NCBI GenBank assembly: GCA_965112735.1 | Contig: OZ218957.1 | Span: 62,001-126,000 of the forward strand | Reading direction: 5' to 3' | Length of the DNA stretch: 64,000 nt | Source: Phaeosaccion multiseriatum | Taxonomy: Eukaryota; Ochrophyta, other classes | Shown here: piece by piece, positions 54,031-64,000 of the stretch | Layout of the letters: the number at the start of each line of letters is the position of its first letter | How positions within the stretch are numbered: the stretch's first letter is position 1 | The notes under the pieces: generated by a model | Told to the model about the DNA's origin: nothing | The model's input: only the letters and a program-made list of their open reading frames with translations | Database searches by the model: none | Translations under genes and position numbers: made by a program

Positions 54031-54886
54031 TCAGTCTCCGCCCCCCCCCCCCTTAGGAGTTGGTGGTACAGGCACAGCGGCGGCAGCAGCAGGAGCAGCT
54101 GCAGCAGCCGCCCCGCCCTCATCAGTATCATCGTCCTCCCCTCCCTCGCCTGCTGCTGCTGCTGCTCCACCCTCATCGGTGTCATCGTCCTCCCCTCCCT
54201 CGTCCTCTCCCTCCGCTTCCTTGCTGTTCGATAGCGACGGCAGGGAATGGCTGTTGCACGAGTGCTCACGGTCCGCTCGGGGCAGAATGGGGCCAGATAC
54301 TCGACCGCAGGTACGCTTCGTCCGGAACTCTGCCCGGCGCGTACTTGTCCCCTGTGCGGGGGCTGTACTCGTCTCCGGTGCGGGAGTCGCGTGTGTCTGG
54401 CCCCCTTCCACTGGAGGCGGACTACACTCGGGCGCTGGAGTTCCACCATTTCCTTCTTCAACACCCCCTGCATCACCCCCCCCCTCCCGCTTCTGACTCT
54501 TCCCTGTGCACTTTCAGACGCCTCTTTGTTCCAGCTCCTCCCCCCAACCCACTCTTCTCTCGGGCCAATCGCGTTTTCCGCCCCCGAGAAGGGCTTCGCG
54601 CGATTATGGACGGGCTTGACGCCTCGGGGACATGAGGCTGTAAGGTCTTCGTCTCCGCACCGCTGCCACCTAGATTCAATTCGCCAGACTGGTTTTGCCA
54701 GGACCTCATGGCGTACTCGTCGTGATTCACCATCCTGCCCTTCTCGCTGTCATTGACAAAGATGGGGTTTGAGTTGTTCACGCCGCTCGCCTTGGGCGTG
54801 GTCCAGGTATGTTCGTCCTTGACCACCGCCTTTTGGTTCTTCATCATGGCGAGCCGCATAAAAGGGGACATCTCCTCCGTGTCCAT
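54031..54886 (-). CDS. Uncharacterised protein with acidic/Ala-rich tail, 2 exons, 266 aa (model uncertain)
   Basis: Minus-strand exons: 54886-54477 and 54421-54031. The start MDTEEMSPFMRLAMMKNQK opens a well-behaved part with HTWTTPKASGVNNSNPIF and DEYAMRSWQNQSG; I do not recognise the family. After a Gly-rich stretch the frame would stop at TGA; a 55-base GT-AG intron (54476-54422) restores phase and leads into an acidic tail with EGGEDDDTDEGGAAAAA repeated twice. This intron is much shorter than all others here (about 100 bases or more). The alternative is a one-base error or real frameshift in the run of nine C at 54476-54484. The gene is divergent from BIVM, with a transposon-like element between them. 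Confidence 0.5.
54058..54090 (-). repeat. Dispersed CAG-motif, copy 12 (coding)
   Basis: AGTTGGTGGTACAGGCACAG then CGGCGGCAGCAGC; on the minus strand it reads AAAVPVPPTP in the acidic-tailed protein. Confidence 0.65.
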
Positions 54887-55196
54887 GTCTGTCAGCTCTC
54901 TGCGTTCAATGTTTTCTGTCTGTCTGTGTCTCTTGCTTGTCTCTTGTTGTCTTGTCGATAGATTGATCGTCTGTGTCACTCCACCCTTTCCTCTCTTGGT
55001 TTGCCTTGTCAGCAAGTACATATACATTGCATGTTTCCTTTCGCCTGAAGGGGGGCTTCAGAACCGCCCGCAGGGTATTGTCACAGGTGTACATGAAGGG
55101 GCGCCTCTATATCTCAGAACCGCCCGCAGGCTCTATAACAGAAAAAGCGAAACCGTAATGTAGGGGAGGTAATAAGTCAGGGAATAAAACAGAGGG
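54887..55196. other. 5' flank of acidic-tailed gene with short direct repeat
   Basis: CAGAACCGCCCGCAGG occurs twice (about 55060 and 55118, 58 bases apart). The stretch also has TGTC-rich sequence (54915-54955). Nothing coding. Confidence 0.5.
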
Positions 55197-57917
55197 CCCT
55201 TGTATGTCAATTAACCGCCCTGGATGTCAGTAGGACCGAAATTTTCTTGTCATTTTTTTGGATCGGCTGGGGCGCGTGAGGGAGGAGATGAATACTAGAT
55301 ATACGGACTATCCCAGACGAAGCGCTTGCGCAAGCTTGAGGAAAACACTGTGAACTCGGGATTGGGCAGCTGAGAGCGTGCTCGCAGCAGCTTTGTGGCA
55401 AGAACTAGCGGGTGAGCGGCAAAGGTGCGTTTTTCTCCAACCTTGGTTTCGATAGAGAGAGAGGACGGAGGGGGGTATACCCATAGAGATAAGCGGGGTC
55501 CAAGACAGAATCTCTTCTCCAGGAGTATACGAAACTTTTCATATGCAACGCATGCTCTTGCGCCTCCAGCTCGTCGGCAATTTGGCCCCTGAAGTTAGGG
55601 TACTCCACCTTCACAGTTGCATGTCTCTGAGACGTGGATGCTGCTCTGTTCTACCGATTTTCAGGGCCCATCAGGGCGTCATCTGGTCCGCAGGATACGT
55701 CTGACGACTCCCGTACCGCCGCTGTCCATGGGCGGAGGGCAAGAGGTCTATGGCAGGTCGTCGCCCGAGGTGGCCGAAAATGTGAGGGCGCACGAGAGGG
55801 GGAGAGGGCGTGAGATGGAAGGCTTTGCCTGGCAGTTACGAGGGGTCCAAGTGGGATCAACATCACTCATATGTAGCCTGGCTTGCGACAAAGTTTTAGC
55901 TTCAAAGGTCATAATCCCATGTGCAAAATCGCATACGTGTACTCCCCTCTCTTTTGCCTTTGAAGGGCCCTTTCTGTGAGGTCATGAGCGGCCGATCCCA
56001 CGCCCCGTCAGAGCATCGGTCTTGCTTAAGGGGCGTTATACTAACTCCCCTGCCCCCTGTTATTGCGGGACGTGGGTGGTGGGGCTATCGGGGGGACTTC
56101 GACATCTTCCCCCGATGTCACTGCATAGGTGGGGAAGTATGAGGCTGGAGAGGAAAGGGAATGGAACCTTCCCGGCGGAGTCAAGGGCGACACAAGGTGT
56201 GTTGTGGTATCTAGTGTGTGAGCTGTCAGATGTCCAGCTTTCAGCTTCAGCGAGCTTAACAAGACATGGGAAATCACCTCGTGTCCACCTCCCTAATTTT
56301 GGCCCCTTCGGTTAGGTCATCACGAGGGTCATTACCGGGGCAGGAGAACGACTGCGGCGACCATCCTGCCTCTCTTCAGGGAGCGAGAAGGTAAGGAGCA
56401 AGGGGTTTACGAGCGGCAGTGGCCAGACGAGCGGGGGGAAGAGAAAGAGACGTCCAGATAGAAGTCAAGCTTATCCGCCTCGTCGTCCACCCCGGGGGAC
56501 GCCGTTGCTGCACGATCAGCTGCAGCTCGTCTTGGCTACTGCGGATGAGCGTGATTGTATTGAAGCCTACCAGCCACGAGTGAGAGAAGCTCAATCAAGC
56601 AGCAGCTGGACGCGCCATCGGCAGCCGAGGCGGCCATGGGAGCTGAGCCGGAGAAGGGGGGGGGGGGGGGAGGTAGCGTGCTGTTGCTGTGGGTGGTGGT
56701 GCTCGTCGTGGCACATGGTCGAGAAGCGATTGTGACTCTGGGGCGACAGGGCGATGAGCCGCAAGGCCATACTCAAGTCGCTGACCGCTCTGTATGCAGA
56801 GAAAGTGAGGTGGAGGCCGTGGCAGGGGGGTTAGGAGCTACCAGAGGAGGGCTTGGCGGGCTACAGAGACGGATTTCGCAGGTAAGACGGAGCCTCGTGT
56901 AGCATCTATAGTAGTAGTAGCCGTAGCAGCACCGATAAGGGGAGGAGGGGCAGTGTGTGTACAGTTGGAGCTGCCCATCCGTGAAATTGGGTTAAAATGA
57001 CGAATATATACATAGATAGCGTTGTAAATCGCATCCTCGCCAAGGAGAGCATGTAAAGAGTACCAAATCGGCGCATGGTCATGAGGTATAGCCTCGCGTT
57101 GTATCTGGCCCATATCTATCGTCATACCCTCTCTTCCCCCTCGATCGAGGGTCAGGATGACGACGAAAAGGGGCCCTTCACACTTGTAAATTCTCTCCCT
57201 CACTCTGTAGCTCCTGAAAGGACACTTCGAGCTGCCCAGCACTCAGCAGACTATGTATCCCTCAAGTGTTCTCAAGGGTTTCATATCTCGTGGTCTGCTG
57301 GTCGCACACGCTCCTCCCTCTCCTCACCATTTTTGAGGTGAAAACTGCTGCCATAAGTGTTTCCATCTCGCCTCACCCCTTCTGCTCCACAGCACCTGCA
57401 ATCGCACTCTTAGCTGCTCAACGTCGACTTCCATATGTGGGTCGCAGTCTGCTCAAAGCCATTCCTCCCTCATGGGCTCTTGCTCGCACACGCTCTTCCC
57501 CCACTCCCCCCTTGTTTGAGGCCCAAATTCCCGCCAAAGCAACGGACATTTCAGCTCCACATGTTAGCCCACTATCTCCTAAGACCGCGCTCCCAGCTTC
57601 ACATCGGCTATTTGACTACGTAATCCGTATTCAGCCCGAAGATTATCACCTCTTGTGTGAGCTACGCCTCTCTCTTTCTCCCTTGTTCAGGGGCAAAGAT
57701 CTCGTCAACATAGCAGCACATTTCGCCTCCTAAATCGCTCTATACAGACGCAACAATCAGACTTTAAGCTGCTCAACATCTAGAATACTGTCTTTGCCTC
57801 AGATCTCCCGAAGAGCTTCGCCTGTGGTGCTCTGTAGCGTGCGTAATACCTCTTCTCCTAAACCCCTTTGTTTTCTACATGTACTGACATCCAGGGCGGT
57901 TAATTGACATACAAGGG
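55197..57917. mobile_element. 2.7-kb element with perfect 36-bp terminal inverted repeats
   Basis: 55197-55232 (begins CCCTTGTATGTCAATTAACC) is the exact reverse complement of 57882-57917. GGG flanks both ends, possibly a 3-bp target duplication, but the adjoining G/C run makes this uncertain. The interior is less GC-rich than the rest of the window. It shows no recognisable transposase; the longest frame is 155 codons (57266-57733, plus) and lies across degenerate ~180-base internal repeats (for example GCTCGCACACGCTC at 57303 and 57481). It is therefore either a non-autonomous DNA transposon or a decayed autonomous one. It lies between two divergent genes, with the right end 33 bases before the BIVM ATG. 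Confidence 0.8.
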
Positions 57918-57950
57918 GGGGCTAAAAGGAGGGGAAAGTGAGGGATAGGG

Positions 57951-60405
57951 ATGGAAGTGTACGACAAGGAGGCCTTCGTCGTCTTGCAGAACGGCGAGAA
58001 GGTAAGTAAGGCCGTTGCGACGGTTCGCATAAGTTTTTTTCATGTATCCTTCCCTCTTATTCCTTGTCTCGCTCGTTGCACCGATGACTTAGATGGAGTC
58101 GGACACGGCAGACGCGGAAGACGCCGTGAGTGATCTGAACGAGCTGTTGCTCCCCTCCGGAGCCCTGCCCTTGGGAGTGGAGCGCTTCTCCGTGTCGTAC
58201 AGTATGGGCCTGCTGGATGGATGGGTCAAGCAGGTAGGGGAGGGGTCTTCCGTGGAAGGGGTGTGCGAGGCAGAGGAAAATATCCATAGACTTGGAAGCT
58301 CGTGCTGCCGTTGCTGTACAACATCTTCGACCCGTCTTTCTTTTCACCACCCTACCCACTCTCGTCTCTCGTGATGGTGCCTCGCCCCCTCACCAGCCCC
58401 TTGATCAATCACCCCCCCCCCTCTTCGTCTCTGTGCTCCCCCACATGCCTTCACACTCGACGCTTCTATGCTGCGCACACCAGCCCTCTCCCTGCTGCGC
58501 CGCCGCTAGTATAGCAGGTGAGGACACCACGACGAGGAGGCGACACCGACGAACAACCAACGCTCGTGCCAACACCTCCCCCCCTTCTCCCCTCCTTCCT
58601 TGATCTCTTCTCCAACCCCCCTCTCCCCTCTCCCACTCTGTTCGACTCTGCTTGTCGCGATTCTCTTGTCCAGGTCCTCGCTACCACTCGCACGAACTAT
58701 ACCTCCCCTCCCCTCCCCTCTCTCTTCACTGACTATGTACATCCCAACCCAATGCCTATCTATATAGGGGCATGGAACGCCCTACTGAAGCGTGGGAGGG
58801 CTGACCCCGGGGGGTTCACGCACCTTACCGTACTGAAGGCTCTCGAGGGCATCCTCGCCAAGCAGGTGCAGGCCAAAAAGAGCAGGTACGGACGTGAGGC
58901 TATGTAAGGAGGAAGGATGGCTCCTTGAGACAGCATCAAGAGTGAGGCACTTTTGTCTTCTCTGCAAAGCCGTGTGAGAATCTAAAGAAAAGTGTGGAGA
59001 GTGAAGAGATTGATTTCGGGTTCATGAAGTGCTCCCTCTCGCCAGTCAGTGCTAATGCCCACACACTACATGTCTTTCTCTCATGGATGGGCTGTGGGGC
59101 AGCGAGCTGGCTACCTCCTCGGGCATTGTATTAGAGGCGTGTGTGGCATCAGATGGATAAGCCTCGCTTGTGCGCCTGCTCCTCCCTCCTCCCACCCACC
59201 CCCCCTTTTCCCTCCCTCCCTCCCTGGCCTTCCAACTCACTCACTCGCTAATTCACTCACTCACTCACTCACTCACTCACTCACCCACCCACTCGCTCTG
59301 CGCCCCTCCCCCCCGCCTCTTGCCGGCGCCCCACCCCCCTCCCCTCAGGTTTGAGCGGCTGCTGGGGGCGAGTCTGGACGAGTTGCTTGAGCTCCTGGAC
59401 GACAAGTTGGCTCAGGAGGGCAAGGTCCTGGGGGGGAGGAAGGAGCGGGCTTGCTCGAGGGCACACTTGCTCAAGCTGGTCAGGCAGATCACTGCTGAGC
59501 GAGCTCTGCATCTGCAGCATGAGGAGGACAAGGCGTCGTCGCCAGAGGAAGGTGCGCAATGTATACGTGTGTTTCCCCCCCTTCCTCTCTCGTGAAGCTG
59601 GGCAGCTTCTTCCCCTCCCTCCCTGCGCTTCTCTTGTGAGTGTCGGGCCGTATTGTTCTACGGCACTGTGGGGCGTGGGCGGTGGGAACTATGACCTTCA
59701 AGAGAGACGTACTTGTCCGTACATTCCCGAAAGAGGAACTCTCTCTCTCTCTGTGCGTGTGTGTATGGGCGCGTCTGCCTCTCTGTCCATCCGTCGTCTT
59801 ATCATTTCCAATCTCCCACCCCCCCCTCCCCCTCCTTCCCTCCTCGCGCTCCCTCTGTTGGGATCGTTGACTGCAGTCCTTGCTTCTTCTGGAGACGTGT
59901 TCAATCGACTTGCAGAGCTGTACGCCGAGGAGGAGGAGGTGGAAGGGGAACAAGGGGGCGACGAGGAGGAGGAGAAGGGGGGAGGGGATGGGGAAGAGGA
60001 CGGAAGGAAGGAGAGAGAGAATGATGAGGCGGATGCTGGCTGTGAACATCCTGGGGGTGGGAAAGCGAGAGGCAAGAGTAGTAAGAGGGGCAAGAGCAGT
60101 GGTGGTAGGAAGAAAAGGGTCACATCGATGCGCCGCTCGGTGGGGAGGAAGGGGCGGCGAGGAAGGGGCGGGGAAGGCGCAGTGTGGGGCCTGTGCCTTG
60201 TACCCGGGGGTGGAGGCAGCGGTACCGGGGGGGGCGGAGGTAGAGGTGGAGAGGGAGAGGGAGGGGGAGGGGGAGAAGATGGAGCAAGGAGCTACGAGCG
60301 AAGAGGGAAGAAGGTCAATGGTGCAGGGGGAGACCCTACGGAGAGGGAGGAGGAGAAGGCGAAGGAGCAGGAGGGGGAGGAGGAGGAGGATGAGGAGGAT
60401 GAGGA

Positions 60406-60436
<31 letters not shown>

Positions 60437-62413
60437 GAGGAGGAGGGGGCGGAAGGGGAGGAGGAGGAGGCACAGATGGGACAGGAGGAAGTGTTGCGCT
60501 TCTTCGTGAGCGGGGGAGTGCAGGTGGAGAGGCAGGGGAAGGGGGGAGGAGGGGACATGATGAAGAGGGAGGGGCGGGGGGAAGGGGAAGGTGAAGGAGA
60601 AGCGGGGAAGAAGGGAAGGAAGGGGAAGGATGAGGACAAGGAAGGGGGGGAGGAGGAGGGACAGGAGAAGCAGGAGGAACAGAAGGAGCAAGAGCAGCAG
60701 GAGAGCCCACAAGAGCACCCTCCTCCTCCTCCTCCTCCTCCTTCCGCAGCAGCAGCAGCAGCAGCAGCAGGAGTTGGTGATACAGTAGCACCCCCGCTGC
60801 CGAAGAGCCGAAAAAGGCCACAGCAGGTGTGGCGCTGGAAGAGTGATCTGATGGACTTGCTCCATAAGAAGGGCGGGTTGTTAAAGGTGACCGCAGAGCG
60901 ACCTTCCACCGCGGCCTTTGGCAACTGGGGCATCATCGCAGGCGTGCAGGTGAGGGGGGGGGGGAGAGAGAGACACTAAGGATTACGTACTTGTGAGTGT
61001 TAGAGGAGCGGGGGGCAGAGAATTCGCGGTTTCAGTTTCAGTTTCAGTTTCAGTTTATGTGACCTTGTCCATATTGCACAACACCATAAGTGGAGTCGAT
61101 ACAGTCGTGCCCTGGCTCTGCTTCCACTCAAAAGTCGTGTGGATGGACTGAAACTGAAAGTGTGGATTGGTCGTTTGGCTGTGATGGCGGCGCGGGGTGT
61201 GGGTGTGTGGGGTAGGGGTGGGGATCGATTGACTGACACCAGGTATTGAACTGCCCGACTGACTGTCTCCGTCATAGCCCGACTGACTCACTTGCCTCAT
61301 TGACTTACTCAGATGCTCATTGACTTACTCAGATGCTGAACGAGCTGCACTCGCGTGACGCGCCCGTGCGCTGCAGACTTTTCATGGGGAAAAAGAGAAG
61401 GGCGGGGGGGATGGATGTAATGCTCAGCAGGAGGGACGGGGACGAGGTAAGTAAGGACACGTACAGGACATACATACGAAGGATTAGAACCCGGGGGAGC
61501 TTCCGCTATCCTCCTCTACATACTTGGGGCTTGTTAGAAGAGTGTGTTGTGTTCATTAGACCAAATAATACATCGATTCGAGAATCGATAGTATCACATG
61601 CTTCTGGGCCAACCTGTGCCTCTTGTGAGGTCCCCCAAGCCGCTTGTCTGATTGTGTCATTGGTTGGCTGTGGTTTGGGAGGGAGGAAAGACGGCGAAGG
61701 CGCTCGAAGTAGCACTTGAGCTCCCCTAATGCGGAAGAAGAATGGGTCTCTCCCTAGTCAGGAAAGGTCACCTTTGGGGGGGGGGGTGCGTCGCTCACAG
61801 ACCCTTTGGAGGAAAGGCCCTGACCTGTGCTCTGCTGCTGTATCACCAACTGCTGCTTGTGTGTGTGCTGCTCCTCTTCATGCCCCTCGAGCAGGAGAAG
61901 GCCCAGCAGTGGGCGGCCCTGCGCAGCGCCTTCAACAGCCCCGACAGCGTGGTGCTGTTCCATCTCAAGAACCACTACGCTCTCGTGTTCGCCCTCCGAG
62001 AGTGGCAGCCGCTGCCCGAGGGGGCGGGGCGGGAGAGCAAAGAGCAGGGGCAAGAGCGGCATTGCATGGGGCAAGGGCCGCAGTCAGGAGAGGAGGAGCA
62101 CCACCCAGAGCAGCCACCAGCAGAGCCGCATCGACAAGAGACAGAGCGAGAGCCGGCGGACCACGACAAGGCGCAGTCACGGTGCCAGGAAGAGGAACAA
62201 GTAGACCAAGAAGAAGGCTTGGACGCACGCTCCAGCCCCAGCAGAACCCCCCCCCCCCAAAAGCCTCCAATGGTGCGGCAGCTCCTCACGGCACGCAAGG
62301 GGCAGCGACCGAGCGCCTGGCTGGACTTTGACGAAGCTCGCGAGACAATGCTGGGCTGGGACGGTTACAAGATGCTGCTCCTCACCCGCCCATCGCCGAT
62401 TCAATCCCTCTAA
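57951..62413 (+). CDS. BIVM: BIVM-like protein (basic immunoglobulin-like variable motif-containing), 7 exons, 770 aa
   Basis: Exons: 57951-58001, 58093-58233, 58674-58885, 59349-59551, 59877-60949, 61333-61446, 61895-62413; phases agree. Conserved BIVM-like parts are NPMPIYIGAWNALLKRGRAD, GGFTHLTVLKALEGILAKQ, WGIIAGVQMLNELHSRDAPV, and at the C-terminus HLKNHYALVFALREW, RQLLTARKGQRPSAWLDFDE and ARETMLGWDGYKMLLL. The biochemical role of the family is not established. Exon 5 carries about 290 residues of Glu/Gly/Lys/Arg-rich low complexity, absent from animal homologues, which accounts for the length. A second low-complexity acidic insert lies in exon 7. The start at 57951 is the first Met after the transposon-like element; the native 5' end may have been altered by that insertion. 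The exon 3 acceptor at 58671-58673 was chosen for phase. Confidence 0.8.
60746..60790 (-). repeat. Dispersed CAG-motif, copy 13 (BIVM coding exon 5)
   Basis: (CAG)n followed by GAGTTGGTGATACAGTAGCA; translated AAAAAGVGDTVAP, yet another frame. Confidence 0.75.
61298..61337. repeat. 20-bp tandem duplication spanning the exon 6 splice acceptor of BIVM
   Basis: CATTGACTTACTCAGATGCT occurs twice in direct tandem (61298-61317 and 61318-61337), so the acceptor CTCAG|ATGCT exists twice. Use of the first would add 20 bases and shift the frame to a TGA within nine codons. Confidence 0.95.
61828..61858 (+). repeat. Dispersed CAG-motif, copy 14 (BIVM intron 6)
   Basis: TGCTCTGCTGCTGTATCACC followed by AACTGCTGCTT: the full consensus, 36 bases before the acceptor of exon 7. 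Confidence 0.85.
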
Positions 62414-62789
62414 GAAGCGGCGCCACACACGCCAAATGAAGCAAACCCCAAGGCCACACGCTCAAGCACAGCCCCACGGAAGCGTTTCCAAGGAACAAGC
62501 CCCACGGAAGCATTTCCAAGGAATAGCATCTCTGCGTGTTGCTTGTCAGCGGCAGTGTCCGTTTACTGCGCTGGCGTAACCAGCGGGCTTGTTTTGCAGG
62601 ACCAGGGGGGGGGGGGGAACAGCGAAAGGGAGGCTTCTCCTCTCTCTCTCCCTCTCGATCGCTTGCAGTTTCTGTGCCGGGCTCGCAGCATGTCCTGCTG
62701 CTGCTTCTGTACCACCAACCGCTCCAGCTGCACGGGCGGGGAGGCGCCTCGCCACGCCCTGAGTGTCACAGAAAGGGACGGAGCACTCC
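62414..62789. other. Convergent 3' region BIVM / LYR-motif gene
   Basis: It contains a 17-bp direct repeat (CCCACGGAAGC context, 62472 and 62501), a poly-G run (62605-62616) and motif copy 15. A minus-strand open frame (62563-62865) may be an extension of the LYR gene but has no conserved features. Confidence 0.45.
62695..62727 (+). repeat. Dispersed CAG-motif, copy 15
   Basis: CTGCTGCTGCTTCTGTACCA followed by CCAACCGCTCCAG; one core change (CCG for CTG). Confidence 0.65.
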
Positions 62790-63553
62790 CTACCTCTTCC
62801 CGCCCCGCTCCTCTTCCTCCTCTTCTTGTCCTCCTCCTCCTCTGCTCGGGCCGTTCCTCTGCCACGGAAACTCTACCCCGAGCCTGTGTTCAATGTCCAG
62901 GGGCGTGGTGCTCGAGTCCAGCCATGGCGTGGCGGAGGGAGGAGTGGAGGACGATGGTGGGGCAGGACTGGGAGCTGCCCCCGCTGCACCTGCCGCATCA
63001 CGGACGGCACTCCCCTCCTTGCTCCTGCTGCTGGGGTTCACTGTGGTTGTTTTTGCTGCTTGCGTGGCAGAGGCTGTGAGCGTTTCGAGCTGACGCAGGC
63101 CATCGGTGGTGAGTACGCGTATTTGAAAGTCGTCGGTGATGAATTGGTATTGGCGGAATTGCCGTGTCACCTCTGCGCGCACCTCCTGGCCGGTGGCGTC
63201 TCCCGCCCTCTCCATGCCGCGTCCGCACTGAATGCGAGGTACGCGCAGGATGCACGCAGACAGGAGGAGGACAAGAATAAGGAAGAAGAAGGGAAGTTGG
63301 AATGATGAGGGTAGGAGGGCGTTCAGAGAAGGCTGTGAGTGAATCGTACTGAGCCAGACAGAAGCAGCAGTCCCTCTTAAATCCTCCTCCTCCTGCTGCT
63401 GCTGCTGCTGCCGCCGCTGCTGCCGCTGCTACCGCTGCTGCGTTTCTCTCTCAGTGTCCCTGCCGCGTCTTGCTCTCATCAGTGCCTCACCTTGAGAAAG
63501 TCTCTGTAGAGCTGTATCACCTGCATCCGCCTCATGAACTGCTTTAGGTCCAT
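62790..63553 (-). CDS. LYR-motif protein, LYRM2-like (mitochondrial), 2 exons, 166 aa
   Basis: Minus-strand exons: 63553-63491 and 63227-62790, phase 0 with GTGAGG donor. The protein begins MDLKQFMRRMQVIQLYRDFL, containing the family's QVIxLYR motif at the usual N-terminal position. Exon 2 continues VRAEVTRQFRQYQFITDD and IRVLTTDGLRQLETL, matching the helix 2-3 pattern of LYRM2 (EEFRRNK..., I..M...G...L..LE). LYR proteins bind acyl carrier protein and assist Fe-S or respiratory-complex assembly in mitochondria. The C-terminal ~85 residues are a non-conserved Ser/Pro/Ala/Glu-rich tail, so the true end may differ (an alternative donor lies near 62791). Confidence 0.75.
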
Positions 63554-64000
63554 CGCATGCCTAACTGGCCTCATCTGCGCTCAATTCAAATGGAGTCCTC
63601 GTGTCTCCTTGGCCTTCTCGGGCCGTCTACGACGACTCTGTAGTGCTGTTGGTCGACCAGGCAGCGAAGATCATGTCGAGAAGAGAGAGGGAGAAAAGAG
63701 ATGGAGAAAGGATATCGAGAAAGGGTCAAACCTTCCAGCTGAAACTGAAACTGGGTAGGCGGGAACGAACGCGCGATAATCCGAACGCGGGAGACAACTT
63801 GGGAGCCTTGAGGAGGCGGGAGAGAGAGGGAGTGAGAGAGAGAGAGAGGAAGAGAGGAGGCGGGGGGAGGAAGAGCTGACAGGTGAAAGCGGCCGATGCG
63901 AAGAGAGGACCAGCACAACAACAAGTCTTGCCACGCCGATGGCTGCTGCGGAAGAGAACAGCAGCAGCGGTTGACAGTGACTCCGCACGGCAGCAGAAGC
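63554..64000. other. 5' flank of LYR-motif gene to right edge
   Basis: GA-rich microsatellite at 63818-63875, AAACTG repeats near 63740, and a degenerate form of the dispersed motif (GCAGCAGCGGTTGACAGTGA) at 63961-63980. An ATG at 63940 opens only a ten-codon frame. No gene is recognised. Confidence 0.4.

Noticed and set aside
57266-57733. 155-codon plus-strand frame inside the TIR element as a transposase
   Set aside because: It crosses degenerate internal repeats, has no DDE or DNA-binding motif, and its composition is not protein-like.
59489-60865. 458-codon minus-strand frame antisense to BIVM exon 5
   Set aside because: It is the Leu/Pro/Ser-rich shadow of the GGA-rich coding exon.
62563-62865. 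Minus-strand 100-codon frame as an extra exon of the LYR gene
   Set aside because: It would need a ~35-base intron and has no conserved residues; kept only as an alternative 3' end.

Overview
The window is nuclear DNA of a eukaryote, most probably a photosynthetic stramenopile (ochrophyte alga) or a relative with a secondary red plastid. The reasons are many GT-AG introns (up to 18 per gene), G+C-rich CT-tract introns, and proteins with N-terminal leaders that look like bipartite plastid signals. One of these is a Derlin with a signal-plus-transit-like leader, as in the symbiont-derived ERAD-like (SELMA) import machinery. Species cannot be named from the sequence alone.

Layout from left to right. 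1-6.4 kb: an ankyrin protein (minus, cut by the left edge) head-to-head with a 10-exon candidate plastid protein. 7.7-16.3 kb: a 19-exon full-size ABCA transporter. 17-30 kb: two duplicated CPWDE/ankyrin-type genes that share 5' and 3' flanking repeats; between them lie EMC5/MMGT (minus), an HSPA14-type Hsp70 (plus), a TIR-bounded MITE, a U2 snRNA gene and a perfect-armed foldback hairpin. 30.9-36 kb: a plastid-type ApaG-domain protein (minus) divergent from a short-repeat protein (plus). 36.8-49.5 kb: Derlin (minus), RFT1 (plus) and SRP72 (minus). 49.6-52.3 kb: a sugar-phosphate cyclase of the EEVS/DDGS type. 54-64 kb: an unknown acidic-tailed protein (minus), a 2.7-kb element with 36-bp perfect terminal inverted repeats, a BIVM-like protein (plus) and a LYR-motif protein (minus).

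Most genes sit in divergent pairs separated by about 0.14-0.7 kb, with convergent 3' ends. Five neighbours (EMC5, HSPA14-like, Derlin, RFT1, SRP72) all act on nascent-chain targeting, membrane insertion, N-glycosylation or ER/periplastid translocation. All exon coordinates were derived by hand from open frames, GT/AG sites, phase continuity and family similarity; no search or transcript data were available.

The most unusual signal is a short dispersed DNA motif (core GTATCACCAACTGCTG, usually embedded in CTG/CAG triplets). It occurs about 15 times in both orientations, in introns, UTRs and coding exons, and in coding exons it is read in all three frames, so it is conserved as DNA rather than as protein.
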